Shown here: positions 23,134-33,400 of the stretch, one piece after another
Position numbering within the stretch: position 1 is the first letter of the stretch
How the letters are laid out: the number at the start of each line of letters is the position of its first letter
IMG/VR virus record: IMGVR_UViG_3300030328_002748
Location: 1 to 64,000 of that record
DNA: 64,000 nt
Direction: 5' to 3' (one strand)
DNA from: a virus
Notes under the pieces: generated by a model
What the model saw: only the letters and a program-made list of their open reading frames with translations
What the model was told of the DNA's origin: nothing
Database searches by the model: none
Translations under genes and position numbers: made by a program

Positions 23134-24470
23134 GTTATATAAAAGATATACGAATTAAAGATTTTGCAATTACCGCAATTAATGGTGATAGTATAGGAGT
23201 AGGGTTTCATCTTAGAAATGGTAAACCCGTTGATGGTAGTGGTATTAGTGGTATTGTAAGATTTGATTATTTTGAAAGTATATTTAATCCTAATGTTGCT
23301 GCTAGTATAGTTCTTACAGCTACCAGTCAAATAATTTCAGATCTTCCCATAAGAGGTACAGAAAAAGTAGAATTTACTTTAACACATCCTAGTGGTGAGC
23401 CTATTGAATTTAAAGAAGAATTGGGAACTCATTGGGTTGTAGATGGTATAGAAGAACCATCAACCAGTTCAACACAGGAGATGATTTTACTTAGATTGAC
23501 TACATCAGAGAATATTAGACAAGAATTAGTAGATAATAGATTAACACTTAGATATGATCCATCAGTTGCTATTAATGTACATGTTAATAGTATATTAAGT
23601 AATTTGGGAACCTTAAAAGAGTTTGATATTGAGAAGACTGCTAATTCATATGGTTTTTATGGTAATTATTGGAGGCCCTTTAAGGCAATATATTGGTTAG
23701 CTAAGAGAGCTACTGCTACTGGGGGTGGAGATAGAGCTGGATTTTTATTCTGGGAAACTAAATCAGGATACCATTTTAAGAGTATTGATACTATTGCTGC
23801 AACAGCAAAAGAGTCTGTTGTTCAGACATTTAAACAAAAAGAATCTGCAGCGGAGAATGAGGATTCAAATGATTATAATATATTCAATCCATTTGTAGAA
23901 ATTAATCAGAATATTGTTGGTCAACTAAGAAAACGTGGATATGGTCATAATACAAAATATTTTAATCCATATGAGATGCCTCAGACTTTCCAACCAGAGG
24001 AGACTATAAAATTATCACAGACATTTGAGAAGTCTGATTCTTTTGGTACTGATGATTATGATAAAAAAGATCTTGGAGTCGGTGATAACCCTACAAGTGT
24101 AGATGTTCAACCATATGTTAGTGGTACAATGACCCAAGATGGTACTGTTGATCCTTCTTCTGATAGTGGAGATCCTCAAAAATGGGGAATACAATCTAAT
24201 ATAAAATACCAACAAATTTTATCACAATCCCATAGATTAACAGTTCCAATGAATTTTGATCTTGAGGCTGGATTACCAATTAACCTTGAGTTAATAGCTC
24301 CTAACACAGGCCTTGACAGTTCTGAAAGTGGAGTGTATCTTATAAAAGACCTTCGACATGCAATATCCTTTGAACAAGGAACTGCTGAGTGTACCACCCA
24401 TATGCGTTGTATTCGTGATAATTATGGGAATGAAGGTATAAACACGAATATTACTTTATTAAATAGTTAA
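23130..24470 (+). CDS. 27: Baseplate hub protein gp27
   Basis: 446 aa (T4 gp27 is 391). IVRFDYFESIFNPNVAASIV, followed by PIRGTEKVEFTLTHPSG and the VDGIEEPSTSSTQEMILLRL strand, is the gp27-like tail-hub domain. The C-terminal segment (INLELIAPNTGLDSSESGVY, LIKDLRHAI) is the typical second barrel end. Forms the trimeric hub with gp5. Followed by cp12 and a late promoter. Confidence 0.88.
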   Translation: MSYIKDIRIKDFAITAINGDSIGVGFHLRNGKPVDGSGISGIVRFDYFESIFNPNVAASIVLTATSQIISDLPIRGTEKVEFTLTHPSGEPIEFKEELGTHWVVDGIEEPSTSSTQEMILLRLTTSENIRQELVDNRLTLRYDPSVAINVHVNSILSNLGTLKEFDIEKTANSYGFYGNYWRPFKAIYWLAKRATATGGGDRAGFLFWETKSGYHFKSIDTIAATAKESVVQTFKQKESAAENEDSNDYNIFNPFVEINQNIVGQLRKRGYGHNTKYFNPYEMPQTFQPEETIKLSQTFEKSDSFGTDDYDKKDLGVGDNPTSVDVQPYVSGTMTQDGTVDPSSDSGDPQKWGIQSNIKYQQILSQSHRLTVPMNFDLEAGLPINLELIAPNTGLDSSESGVYLIKDLRHAISFEQGTAECTTHMRCIRDNYGNEGINTNITLLNS

Positions 24471-24488
24471 AGAGTTTGAGAAAAACTT

Positions 24489-24716
24489 ATGGAAACCATA
24501 GAACAACACATAGAAAAAGATAAAGAGATCTTAGATGATCCAACAACAAATCCTGCTGCAAGAAGGCATATCAAGGATGAGTTACATGATTTGATAGAAT
24601 ATGAAGAGCATCATCACGAAGAAATTGTAGCAGGAGATCACCATGATCCAAATGCACTTGAACTCTTTTGTGACCAGCATCCAGACGAGCCAGAGTGTTT
24701 AGTATATGATGACTAA
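24489..24716 (+). CDS. cp12: CP12-like Calvin cycle inhibitor
   Basis: 75 aa. The C-terminus DPNALELFCDQHPDEPECLVYDD is the CP12 signature, with Cys61 and Cys70 spaced as in the C-terminal disulfide pair of CP12. CP12 bridges GAPDH and phosphoribulokinase into an inactive complex and so slows CO2 fixation, freeing NADPH for phage nucleotide synthesis. The N-terminal Cys pair of plant CP12 is absent. The N-terminal half is helical (HIEKDKEILDDP; HIKDELHDLIEYEEHHH). Unusually it sits between gp27 and gp5 in the late baseplate block. Confidence 0.88.
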   Translation: METIEQHIEKDKEILDDPTTNPAARRHIKDELHDLIEYEEHHHEEIVAGDHHDPNALELFCDQHPDEPECLVYDD

Positions 24717-24719
24717 ATA
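24713..24719 (+). promoter_or_regulatory. Late promoter (CTAAATA)
   Basis: CTAAATA overlapping the cp12 stop, 23 bases before the gp5 ATG. Confidence 0.6.
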
Positions 24720-24742
24720 AATTATACTATCTTTATCATTGA

Positions 24743-26941
24743 ATGTTAGAGAATGACGTATTAGGAAGGCCAGGCAGTTTAGGGTCTGATGGTTTAAAAT
24801 GGTGGATCGGGAGAGTTGCTCCTAGATCCTCTTGGGCCCCTTATGCCACGTTGGTTAATGATAAGGATGTTGGATTAACGGATGCAGATTCACAGGCGGA
24901 TGTTTATTATAATAGGGTGAAGGTCAGTGTAGTAGGTTATCATGAACATATAACCAATCCATATGATTTGCCGTGGGCTCATATAATGGCCACTCCAATG
25001 TTGCCTACTGGCTATGGATTCCAAGAACACACTCATTATCTTGAAGGTGGTGAGAGTGTTTTTGGTTTTTGGATGGATGGTGATGATGAACAAAAACCTG
25101 TTGTTTTAGGTGTCTTTTATAGACATAAAATGGCGGATGATCAAAGAACACCAGTTAAAGGATCGCCAAGTGTTTCATCTTCTCAAGGTAAAGGTTGCAC
25201 AACGAAGAAAGAAAAACAAGAGGGTGTTGACAGTGGAGCAAAAAAGGTATCCACTGGTAAGTATGTTCCAAAGGAAACATATAAATCTGGAAAGAGAGTA
25301 TATGATCGATCAACAGGAACAATAAAAGGAACTTGCCCAGAGAGATATCCTGTAAGTGATGAAGGTGGTTCTAAAGGTGTATCTGGTGCCGTTCTTGAAC
25401 ATCATTTCAATCTTAAAAGAAATACTAGTAGACCTAGTTGTAAGAGAGATAATACTATTGCACAAATAACTGGATATCTTGGTGATTTTGCTGAGGCTTT
25501 AATAGGAATAGAACAATATGCTGATTTCTATGTTGATGAGATTACTGGTGTTGTAAGAGATATTCAAGGTGATTTGAAAAGTATATCTAAAAAGATAGCT
25601 GGAGTTATAACGGGTAATATTAATAAAGTTCGAGATATGATTTTCGCCTTTATTGGTGATAAGATATCTGGTTTCTTAAATGCATTACTACCAGAGGAAT
25701 TGAAACCAATTCTTGGCCAAGGTATTAAGGGTGCAATGGATGTTATATATTGTCTCTTTGAAAATGTTATCGCATCTATATTCAATGTTATATTTGATTT
25801 GCTTGGTGGTTTAGTAGGTCAGTTTATTAATGCACCTCTTTGTGCTGCAGAAGAATTTGTTGGTGCTCTTCTTGGAACTGTTAATGGTTTTATTGATGAT
25901 TTAATCAGTCCTATCTTAAATACTCTTAGTGGAACTCTTGGTGGTATTCTTGGTAGTATTTCAAATTTCGTTAGTAAGGCTTTAAACGTTGTTGGTTTGA
26001 TTTATAGTTTCATCGGATGTGATGAATTCAAATGTCCTCTTCCTTCAAGATATGATACAGCATATGGCCCACAACAAGGATTAAGGAATCGTGTAGATAA
26101 GATTACAAATAAATTTGATATTGTACCTGATATGAAATATGATAAGGATGGTAATGCTATTGGTACTGGTAACAAATTCTATGACAATATCGATAAGAAT
26201 TTTGGAAATATTTTCAACCTAAAAGAATTAACACCAGAACAACAGCAAAATGCTGAAGATATTGCAGCTGTTGTTGGTGGATGTCAAACGGGCCTACTTA
26301 GATGTGGGCCTCCACAGATAGAAATTTTTGGTGGAGATGGTATCGGAGGGGCTGCCAATGCTGTTGTTAGTGAATTTGGTCAAATCATTGGTGCTGATTT
26401 AGTAGATAAAGGGAGTGGATATACTGTTCCTCCATATGTTAGATTTAAAGATGCTTGTGGTAATGGTAAAGGTGGTCGTGGTAGAGTTGTTATAAATGAT
26501 GATGGTGAAATTGATAGAATTATAATAGATTATCAGGGATATGGGTATTATAATGATTTCAGAGAAATTAAAACCATCTATGGTGACATAGTTCAAGATG
26601 AGGTTATTCCACCACCTACTAGTGATGGTGAAACTGTTATCGGTGAAATTGAGGATATTTCAATTGATCATAGTGGTAGTTCTTATGATGAAGACACAAC
26701 TGTAGTTGCTGTACCTGATAATGGTTCTATATTGGAACCTATCATTGTTAATGGTCATATCATGGGTGTTAATATAGTAGATCCTGGCAAAGGATTTACT
26801 ACCATTCCTGAGATAGAAATAAATAGCAGTACGGGAAATGACGCTGATTTAACAGCGTCTCTCAAATTTAAGTCTGTCACTGAGGCAGATGCTATTGATC
26901 CTGACAAGGTTCTATTCGTTGTAAATTGTGTTGGTAGATAA
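24743..26941 (+). CDS. 5: Baseplate hub / needle protein gp5 (OB domain, no lysozyme)
   Basis: 732 aa. Residues 1-130 (GLKWWIGRVAPRSSWAPYAT, YNRVKVSVVGYHEHITNPYD, LPWAHIMATPML, FGFWMDGDDEQKPVVLGVFY) are the gp5 N-terminal OB domain that binds gp27. The middle has hydrophobic helical repeats around 280-430; the end (from about 510) repeats a VxDKGSGYTVPPYVRF-type motif, as in cyanophage structural proteins. No lysozyme domain or T4 beta-helix is seen; these appear as separate proteins (20490 and 26941). TAATG overlap with the spike gene. Confidence 0.85.
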   Translation: MLENDVLGRPGSLGSDGLKWWIGRVAPRSSWAPYATLVNDKDVGLTDADSQADVYYNRVKVSVVGYHEHITNPYDLPWAHIMATPMLPTGYGFQEHTHYLEGGESVFGFWMDGDDEQKPVVLGVFYRHKMADDQRTPVKGSPSVSSSQGKGCTTKKEKQEGVDSGAKKVSTGKYVPKETYKSGKRVYDRSTGTIKGTCPERYPVSDEGGSKGVSGAVLEHHFNLKRNTSRPSCKRDNTIAQITGYLGDFAEALIGIEQYADFYVDEITGVVRDIQGDLKSISKKIAGVITGNINKVRDMIFAFIGDKISGFLNALLPEELKPILGQGIKGAMDVIYCLFENVIASIFNVIFDLLGGLVGQFINAPLCAAEEFVGALLGTVNGFIDDLISPILNTLSGTLGGILGSISNFVSKALNVVGLIYSFIGCDEFKCPLPSRYDTAYGPQQGLRNRVDKITNKFDIVPDMKYDKDGNAIGTGNKFYDNIDKNFGNIFNLKELTPEQQQNAEDIAAVVGGCQTGLLRCGPPQIEIFGGDGIGGAANAVVSEFGQIIGADLVDKGSGYTVPPYVRFKDACGNGKGGRGRVVINDDGEIDRIIIDYQGYGYYNDFREIKTIYGDIVQDEVIPPPTSDGETVIGEIEDISIDHSGSSYDEDTTVVAVPDNGSILEPIIVNGHIMGVNIVDPGKGFTTIPEIEINSSTGNDADLTASLKFKSVTEADAIDPDKVLFVVNCVGR

Positions 26942-27528
26942 TGGCAACAACTAAAGCTGATTTTGATCTTTCAATAAAACGTCATTACCGTGAGGAGGGT
27001 GGTCAAAATTCTCCTTATGGTAAGGTGATGTATCGTGTCCTTAGTAATCGTGGTAATGGCCATGGTTGGTATTGGAACAAGAAATCTGAAGATCATTACT
27101 TATCTGCAACTGGTGGTTCTTATGAATGTTTAGGTGGTAATATTCCAAAGGAAAGAACTAAGGGTAGTGATCCTCTTTATTGTGCAAAATTAATTCATTG
27201 TAAAAATGGAGATATTGTACTTGATGCTGAAAATGGTGATATTATCTTAAAAGGTGATAATATACTTATGGAAGCCAATGGAATAAAGAATAGTGGTGAT
27301 GGTAACATATTACTTGAAGCTAATAATGAAATAAGATTGGATTCTGCTCAGGTCAAATGTGAATCAACAGATATTAGAGTTTGTGCTTCTAAGGATCTGA
27401 CTCTTGTTGGTAAGGTTTATGCTGAACTTATTGGTGGTACGTGTGCTGTGACACAAGCTGCTGACTTCGGTGCTTCAACTATAATAGGTAAAATCACAGC
27501 AATCGCAAAATCATTCGGATTTATGTAA
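26941..27528 (+). CDS. Beta-helix tail spike, gp5 C-terminal-like
   Basis: 195 aa. After a loop region (NRGNGHGWYWNKKSED), residues 80-160 repeat short beta strands: GDIVLDAENGDIILKGDNIL, MEANGIKNSGDGNILLEA, NNEIRLDSAQ, DIRVCASKDLTLVGK, the octapeptide style of the gp5C/VgrG triple-stranded beta-helix. The likely membrane-piercing needle, encoded apart from gp5. TAATG overlaps at both ends. Confidence 0.8.
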   Translation: MATTKADFDLSIKRHYREEGGQNSPYGKVMYRVLSNRGNGHGWYWNKKSEDHYLSATGGSYECLGGNIPKERTKGSDPLYCAKLIHCKNGDIVLDAENGDIILKGDNILMEANGIKNSGDGNILLEANNEIRLDSAQVKCESTDIRVCASKDLTLVGKVYAELIGGTCAVTQAADFGASTIIGKITAIAKSFGFM

Positions 27529-28457
27529 TGGCTAATTTTGGTGTAGCATTTGCAACTAAACTTGTAGTAGGAAGTGAGATAGGCGCTGGAGTCTTTGCTC
27601 AAAAAATTCCCTATGAAAATTCCATAAGTGGTGGTCTAACTGTTATAAACGGCCCTGCTATATTTGGTATTCAACCAGCTTTCCCTGGCATGGGAGTAGT
27701 CAATATTGGCCCGTCAGTACCTACATCAGGTATACCTGCTACGATGGGGTTGATGCTTATTCACCCTGCGATTGGAATGAATGTAGCTGCTCCAATTGCT
27801 GCTAATTTTACTGGAATTGTTAATACATTTGGCCCTAAAAATAATTTTGGCCCAAATTTAACATTTGGTCTAAAACAAACTCTTGGAATTTTTAGTAAAA
27901 TTGGAAAGGGTGTTGAGGTTGGAGGAACAGTAAAAGCAGAACCAAAGATGTGTGAGGTAGCACCTATAAGGAAAACTGCTGGTGTGTGGAACCATAGTGG
28001 ACTGTTTAATTTAACTGGTGTAGGTAATGTTGCTATTGCGATTAATAGTAAGAAAGGATTTGATATAGAACATCCAACCAAGAAAGGATGGAGACTTTCT
28101 CATATTTGTCCAGAGGCACCAACTGCCGATGTTTATTTTAGAGGTAAACATGAAGGGTCTGATCCATTATATCTTCCAGAATATTGGAATGGATTAGTTG
28201 ATCCTGAATCTATTACAGTACAATTAACTCCAGTTGGAAGTTATCAAGAATTATTTGTAGAGAAGGTAGTATGGGGTAAACAAGTTATTATTAAAAATAA
28301 TGTTGCTGGCCCTATTAAGTGTCACTATATTGTTCACGGAGAAAGAATTGATACTGAGAAAAATATTCATGAATATGAAGGAACTTGGGATGATTATCCA
28401 GGCGATAATGCCACCAGATCCGTTGTTGGTAAAGATTATGATAGGAGAGCTGCTTAA
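27528..28457 (+). CDS. Tail-associated structural protein, 309 aa
   Basis: The Gly/Pro/Phe-rich N-terminal half resembles a low-complexity shell. The C-terminal half has GFDIEHPTKKGWRLSHICPE, APTADVYFRG and LYLPEYWNGLVDPESITVQL, a motif found in many phage tail-fibre proteins near the self-processing region. Probably a spike or fibre adaptor. TAATG overlap with both neighbours. Confidence 0.75.
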   Translation: MANFGVAFATKLVVGSEIGAGVFAQKIPYENSISGGLTVINGPAIFGIQPAFPGMGVVNIGPSVPTSGIPATMGLMLIHPAIGMNVAAPIAANFTGIVNTFGPKNNFGPNLTFGLKQTLGIFSKIGKGVEVGGTVKAEPKMCEVAPIRKTAGVWNHSGLFNLTGVGNVAIAINSKKGFDIEHPTKKGWRLSHICPEAPTADVYFRGKHEGSDPLYLPEYWNGLVDPESITVQLTPVGSYQELFVEKVVWGKQVIIKNNVAGPIKCHYIVHGERIDTEKNIHEYEGTWDDYPGDNATRSVVGKDYDRRAA

Positions 28458-29269
28458 TGGATAACAATGCAAAAACCCAATACATTATTACTGATGTACA
28501 AGAACGTATAGTACGTGAGGAGGATCTTATTGGAGTTGGTACTCCATCTGCGATTCAAAATAGATTGGATCATGTAGATACATGTATGGAAGCTTATAAT
28601 CCATCTATTAAAGGTATCGATTCTAAAGTTATTGGTATTGGTCAATCCATTAATAAGATAAAAGATGAGATAATAACTTTATATACTAATGCTGTAATGA
28701 CAGGTAATTCCGCTACTAGTTGTGGAACATATAATGCTGGGGCTGGTTGTTCTTATGTGGATGCATCTGAATTTCAAGCTGCTGGTGGATTTAGTGGTTG
28801 GGGATTAAGTACCTGTTTTACTGGTTATGGTCAGAAAAATTATGATGTAGTAACTGCACATATTTGGCCTTTCGATCCAACTACAGATGATCCTTTTACT
28901 CCAGCTACTACTGAAGTTATTAATACTGCAAGTACAACATATACTGCTGGAGTAGGTACATTTGTTAGTCATACTCCAGATGGAGGAGGTGTTGTAGGTA
29001 ATACCGTAACTCTTAATTCTAATAGTGGATGTTCTGCAACAGCTACTGAAATTACTAGAAAAGAAGCTGAGATAACTGCACTTAGATCAGAACTTGCTGA
29101 TTATAGAGGTATTGTAAATGATATACGTACAGATAGATTAGATTATCAATTGGAAGAATGGGGTTCAAAAAATGCTATAGAAGAAGCAAAGGCTAAAAAA
29201 GATAGATTGTCTGGTATTTTAACAGCTTTTAGTGATTCAAGATATAATAGTCTGTTCCTAAAAACCTAG
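28457..29269 (+). CDS. Hypothetical structural protein, 270 aa
   Basis: Last gene of the hub operon. N- and C-terminal helices flank a Gly/Thr/Ser-rich beta segment (residues 85-195) with six Cys. C-terminal coiled-coil-like block (EITALRSELADYRGIVNDIR). No homologue recognised; structural by context. Confidence 0.65.
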   Translation: MDNNAKTQYIITDVQERIVREEDLIGVGTPSAIQNRLDHVDTCMEAYNPSIKGIDSKVIGIGQSINKIKDEIITLYTNAVMTGNSATSCGTYNAGAGCSYVDASEFQAAGGFSGWGLSTCFTGYGQKNYDVVTAHIWPFDPTTDDPFTPATTEVINTASTTYTAGVGTFVSHTPDGGGVVGNTVTLNSNSGCSATATEITRKEAEITALRSELADYRGIVNDIRTDRLDYQLEEWGSKNAIEEAKAKKDRLSGILTAFSDSRYNSLFLKT

Positions 29270-29272
29270 CCC

Positions 29273-29301
29273 TTGCCAAGGTGGGTATGTAGTGGTATTA
29301 T
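29273..29301 (+). promoter_or_regulatory. Sigma70-type promoter
   Basis: TTGCCA (29273-29278), 17-bp spacer, TATTAT (29296-29301). Likely drives the 68-aa gene and the tRNA. Confidence 0.65.
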
Positions 29302-29328
29302 AGTTCAGTAACAAAGGTCAGGTGCCTA

Positions 29329-29535
29329 ATGAAAAGAGAAGACGAGTATCTAACAACCGTTGTTATCAATGTTCAAGAAAAGTCGTTTCGTCTTCTTTCT
29401 GATGAAGGAGTTGAACAAAGTATCACATGTGATACAATGTCACAATTCATGGATTTACTTGAGATGGTTAAGTGTTCAGAGGAATTTGGTGTAGAAATTC
29501 GGTACGTTGAACCGAAGACTGCGGGAGTAGTTTAA
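29329..29535 (+). CDS. Hypothetical protein, 68 aa
   Basis: MKREDEYLTTVVINVQEKSF..., alpha/beta small protein behind its own promoter. Its last five codons overlap the 5' end of the tRNA gene, so the stop TAA lies in the tRNA D-stem. Function unknown. Confidence 0.75.
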   Translation: MKREDEYLTTVVINVQEKSFRLLSDEGVEQSITCDTMSQFMDLLEMVKCSEEFGVEIRYVEPKTAGVV

Positions 29536-29591
29536 TGGTAGAATCTGAGTGTTCCACACTCCAGCTGTAGGTTCGATTCCTACCTCCCGCT
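29521..29591 (+). tRNA. tRNA-Gly (UCC)
   Basis: The acceptor GCGGGAG / CTCCCGC is perfect. D-arm GTTT-AATGGTA-GAAT, anticodon loop GTTCCAC with anticodon TCC, T-arm GTAGG-TTCGATT-CCTAC perfect, discriminator T. The outermost anticodon-stem pair is a T-C mismatch. CCA is not encoded. The 5' 15 bases overlap the upstream CDS. Confidence 0.93.
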
Positions 29592-29592
29592 T

Positions 29593-29742
29593 ATGACTTT
29601 AAGAGACTATATAGAAAGACCAAAAAAAGAATGGACTGATAAGGATTGGTTGAAAGAAGCTCACATCATGGTTCATTCGCCATGGATTGATGATGAAGAA
29701 CGAGAATACTGGAGAGATAAAATAAAAGAATTACAAAAATGA
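29593..29742 (+). CDS. Hypothetical protein, 49 aa
   Basis: Starts two bases after the tRNA; MTLRDYIERPKKEWTDKDWL..., charged and Trp-rich. ATGA overlap with the following oxygenase gene. No family recognised. Confidence 0.6.
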   Translation: MTLRDYIERPKKEWTDKDWLKEAHIMVHSPWIDDEEREYWRDKIKELQK

Positions 29743-30353
29743 CTTATAAAGTTCCTTTTATTATAGAAGATGATTTTCTTCCACAAAATGAATTGGAAGA
29801 TGTATGGACAGAAACTAAAAGTCTTTATAAAGATCTTAGGCCTGGATGGACTAGTAATCCAGCTACTAAAGATGGAGAGGTTTTAAAACAAAATTCTCAT
29901 TTATTTTATCATGAATTTTATGGAGATGCATATAATGAGTCAATTACATCAGAGATACTTATAAAGAGGATTATACACGATAAATTCTTAGATAAATTTG
30001 AAGATAGACTTGTAAGAGATTTAGCACAGAACATTAACTGGCAAGGATTAATGTTGTCATATTATGATGATGGTGATAGTTATAAACCACATCATGATCA
30101 GGCTATGTTTACTATTCTTTATTGGTTACATAAACAACCTAAAAAGTTTAGTGGTGGTAAATTACACCTATATAATGATACGACTAGTTCAAATCCTGAA
30201 GCCTTTATTCCGTTTGAACCTAGACATAATAGAATATTAATATTTCCCTCACCTTATATGCATGAAGTAACCCCAGTTACTTTGAATAAGGAAGATAGAA
30301 AAAAAGGATTAGGTAGATACTGCATTACTATGTTCTGCGGAATTCAACCATAG
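29739..30353 (+). CDS. 2OG-Fe(II) oxygenase
   Basis: 204 aa. LSYYDDGDSYKPHHDQAMFT (HxD iron site), ILYWLHKQPKKFSGGKLHLY (the GGxL strand), RILIFPSPYMHEVTPV (distal His) and GRYCITMFCG (2OG-binding Arg). A complete prolyl-4-hydroxylase-like core. It lies just before the giant fibre genes, so virion hydroxylation is possible. Confidence 0.85.
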   Translation: MTYKVPFIIEDDFLPQNELEDVWTETKSLYKDLRPGWTSNPATKDGEVLKQNSHLFYHEFYGDAYNESITSEILIKRIIHDKFLDKFEDRLVRDLAQNINWQGLMLSYYDDGDSYKPHHDQAMFTILYWLHKQPKKFSGGKLHLYNDTTSSNPEAFIPFEPRHNRILIFPSPYMHEVTPVTLNKEDRKKGLGRYCITMFCGIQP

Positions 30354-30372
30354 TCTTTCATATCTTCCTTGT

Positions 30373-30379
30373 CTAAATA
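30373..30379 (+). promoter_or_regulatory. Late promoter (CTAAATA)
   Basis: CTAAATA 38 bases before the ATG of the 2114-aa fibre gene, with a purine-rich AAGGAGAAGAAA stretch in the leader. Confidence 0.6.
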
Positions 30380-30417
30380 TAAGGAGAAGAAATCTTGTTA
30401 ATCTCAGGATAAGCGAA

Positions 30418-33400
30418 ATGCCTTTAAGTAGACTAGAGAATTTCCTAAAGAATGTTGAAGGTAACATTTTATATGTAAACCCGACAGATCTGGACGCAAC
30501 TGACAGTATTGAAAATCAAGGTAATTCACTTACCCGACCATTCAAATCGATTCAAAGAGCGTTATTAGAAGCTGCTAGGTTTTCATATCAGATAGGACAA
30601 AATAACGATAAGTTTAATAGAACAACGATATTACTATATCCTGGCGTTCATGAAGTTGATAACAGGCCTGGTTATAACGTAATTAACTCCTCTGGAGCAG
30701 CTCTTTATAGAGATAGGAACGGTGTAATTAAAGCACTTGAACAATTAACTGATGAGAGTAATTATAATATAAATGATCCCACTAACGAACTTTATAAGTA
30801 TAACTCAACTGAGGGTGGTGTTATTATCCCTCGTGGTACTTCTATTGTTGGTTTAGATTTACGTAAAACAAATATAAGACCTAAGTTTGTTCCCGATCCT
30901 ACAAACGACGGTGTTCTTAGATCAGCTATATTCCGTGTAACTGGTGGATGTTATTTCTGGCAATTCACTATATTTGATGGAGATCCTAATAGTTCTGTTT
31001 ATAGAGATTATACAACAAATAGATATACTCCTAGATTTTCACACCATAAACTAACTGTATTTGAATATGCAGATGGTGTAAACGGTGTTGGTATTGGTAC
31101 TTCTACCAGTTCAACTGACCTTCAGATGTATTATCATAAGGTTCAGAAAGCCTATGGTGATAGTTCTGGTCGTGCGATTGGTGACTTCCCATCTACTTCT
31201 GACATGCAACCTAAGTTGCCTGAATATGAGATGGTTGGCCCTGTTGCGGCAAGTAATATTGGTATTACCAGTATGAGGGCTGGTGCTGGATCCCTATCTA
31301 ATACTTCAACCACAGTTACAGTAGATTGTAAGACAGCTCATAGCCTTGTTGTAGATAGTTCTGTTCGTATATCAGGTGTTAATACATATCCAAACATTTA
31401 TAATGGTAATTTCGTTGTAACAGGTATATCTTCTGATCGGATATTTACATATCGAACCAGTTCCCCACCTCTTGATGGTCTACCAGCAATGGATGGTGAT
31501 GAACAAGTTATTGCTGATACCGATACTATTACAGGTACTTCTCCATATATCTTCAACTGTTCTCTACGTTCAGTTTATGGTATGTGTGGTATGCACGCTG
31601 ATGGTAGCAAATCGACTGGATTTAAGTCGATGGTTGTTGCTCAGTACACTGGTGTAGGTCTGCAAAAAGATAATGATGCTTTCTTATTATACAATAGTAG
31701 TACGTCCCAATATGATACTAATGCCACAGTTTCCGATAGTGAAAAACCATTATATCTGAATAGTGATGCCATTTATAGGCCTTCTTATGAGAACTATCAT
31801 GTTAAATGTTCTAATAAGGCGGTTATTCAGATTGTATCTGTGTTTGCTATTGGTTATGCCCAACAATTCTTGGCTGAATCTGGTGGAGACCAATCAATAA
31901 CAAACTCTAACTCTAACTTTGGTTCAAAGGCATTAAAAGCTTCTGGTTTCCAAGATCAGGCATTTGTTAGAGATGATAAAGGATATGTTACTCATATTAT
32001 TCCACCACAGAGACTTGAGAAGGCTAATAAATCTGTAGAATGGGGTGCTATTAATGTTGGATTAACTACAGCTCCTGTTGGTGTTGGTACTACAGCTAAG
32101 ATATTCTTAGATGGATTTACTGATCCAGATATTCCACCCGCAGTTATTATTGAAGGATTTAGAATTGGTGCAAAGAGAACCTTTGATCCTCAAAACTTAT
32201 GCACTAATCCAGACCTTCTAAAAGTTAATGTTGCTGGTGTTGGTACATATTCTGCACCCATTACGATGATTAATTCGGATGGTAGTGAAGGCCCGACAGC
32301 TTTAAAAGAATATGTTGTAGGATTTGTTGGTGCTGCTAACAGTATTACAAGTAGTACATTAACTCTTAGACAAGATCATCAACTATTTGCAGGTGAAAGT
32401 ATTAGGGTTATAGCTGATGATGGTGCTTTACCAGATGGAGTTGATTCAGGAAAGATATATTATGCTGTAACTAATGATTCTCAGAATGAAACTCTAAATG
32501 CAAATCAGATTAAACTTGCTAAGACTGAGAATGAGGCTATACTAGGTGGTTCTGGTAACTTTATTGTCATTAGTAATGATAAAGGTGGTAGAATACGAAT
32601 TAATTCTAGGGTAACTGATAAATTACCAGGCGATTTTGCTCATCCAGTTCAATATGATACTACCAATAAGAACTGGTATGTACGTTGTTCCATTGATCCA
32701 GCTATTAATACAGTTTGGAGTGGTATTACAACTAACCAAGATGCTCTTGGGCCTAGAACTAATAAGACATTCTTTGAAAGAAGAGAGGATACAAGATCTT
32801 TAGGTAATAGGATCTATAAGTTACGTTATGTTATTCCTAAAGAGGAACAGGATGCTAGACCACCTATTCCTGGCTATGTTGTCCAAGAATCTAGTACTAC
32901 TGGTGTAAGTACTGCAACTGATTTCACTGATAATATTCCTAACGCTACTGTTCTAAGGAATGTACGTATTATAAACACCGTTAATAGGGATTCAAATAGT
33001 GGTATTACTACAATTTGTACTGAGAAACCTCATGATTTGATGGTTGGTGATAGAGTACTGTTTAAAAATGTAAGAAGTACTGCAAATACAGTTGGTGCTG
33101 CTAATACTGGATATAATACTATTAGAAATGTTGTTGGTGTTACTAGTTCTAAGGGATTTGAGGTTTCTTATGGATATGCGCCAGGAAACTTTATTACTAA
33201 CGTTTCTACTAGAAATTCAAGTCTACCTACATTCTCTAAACAACAAGCAAAAGGAACCTTTGTTGTTTATCGTGTAGAGACTCTTAAAGAACAACAGTAT
33301 AACAAACAAGATGGTGTTTATCATCTAATATGTGTTGATAGTAGTATTCGTCCAACTGTTAACGAATTTAATAATAGGAAGTATACTCAAGCTATTGAGA

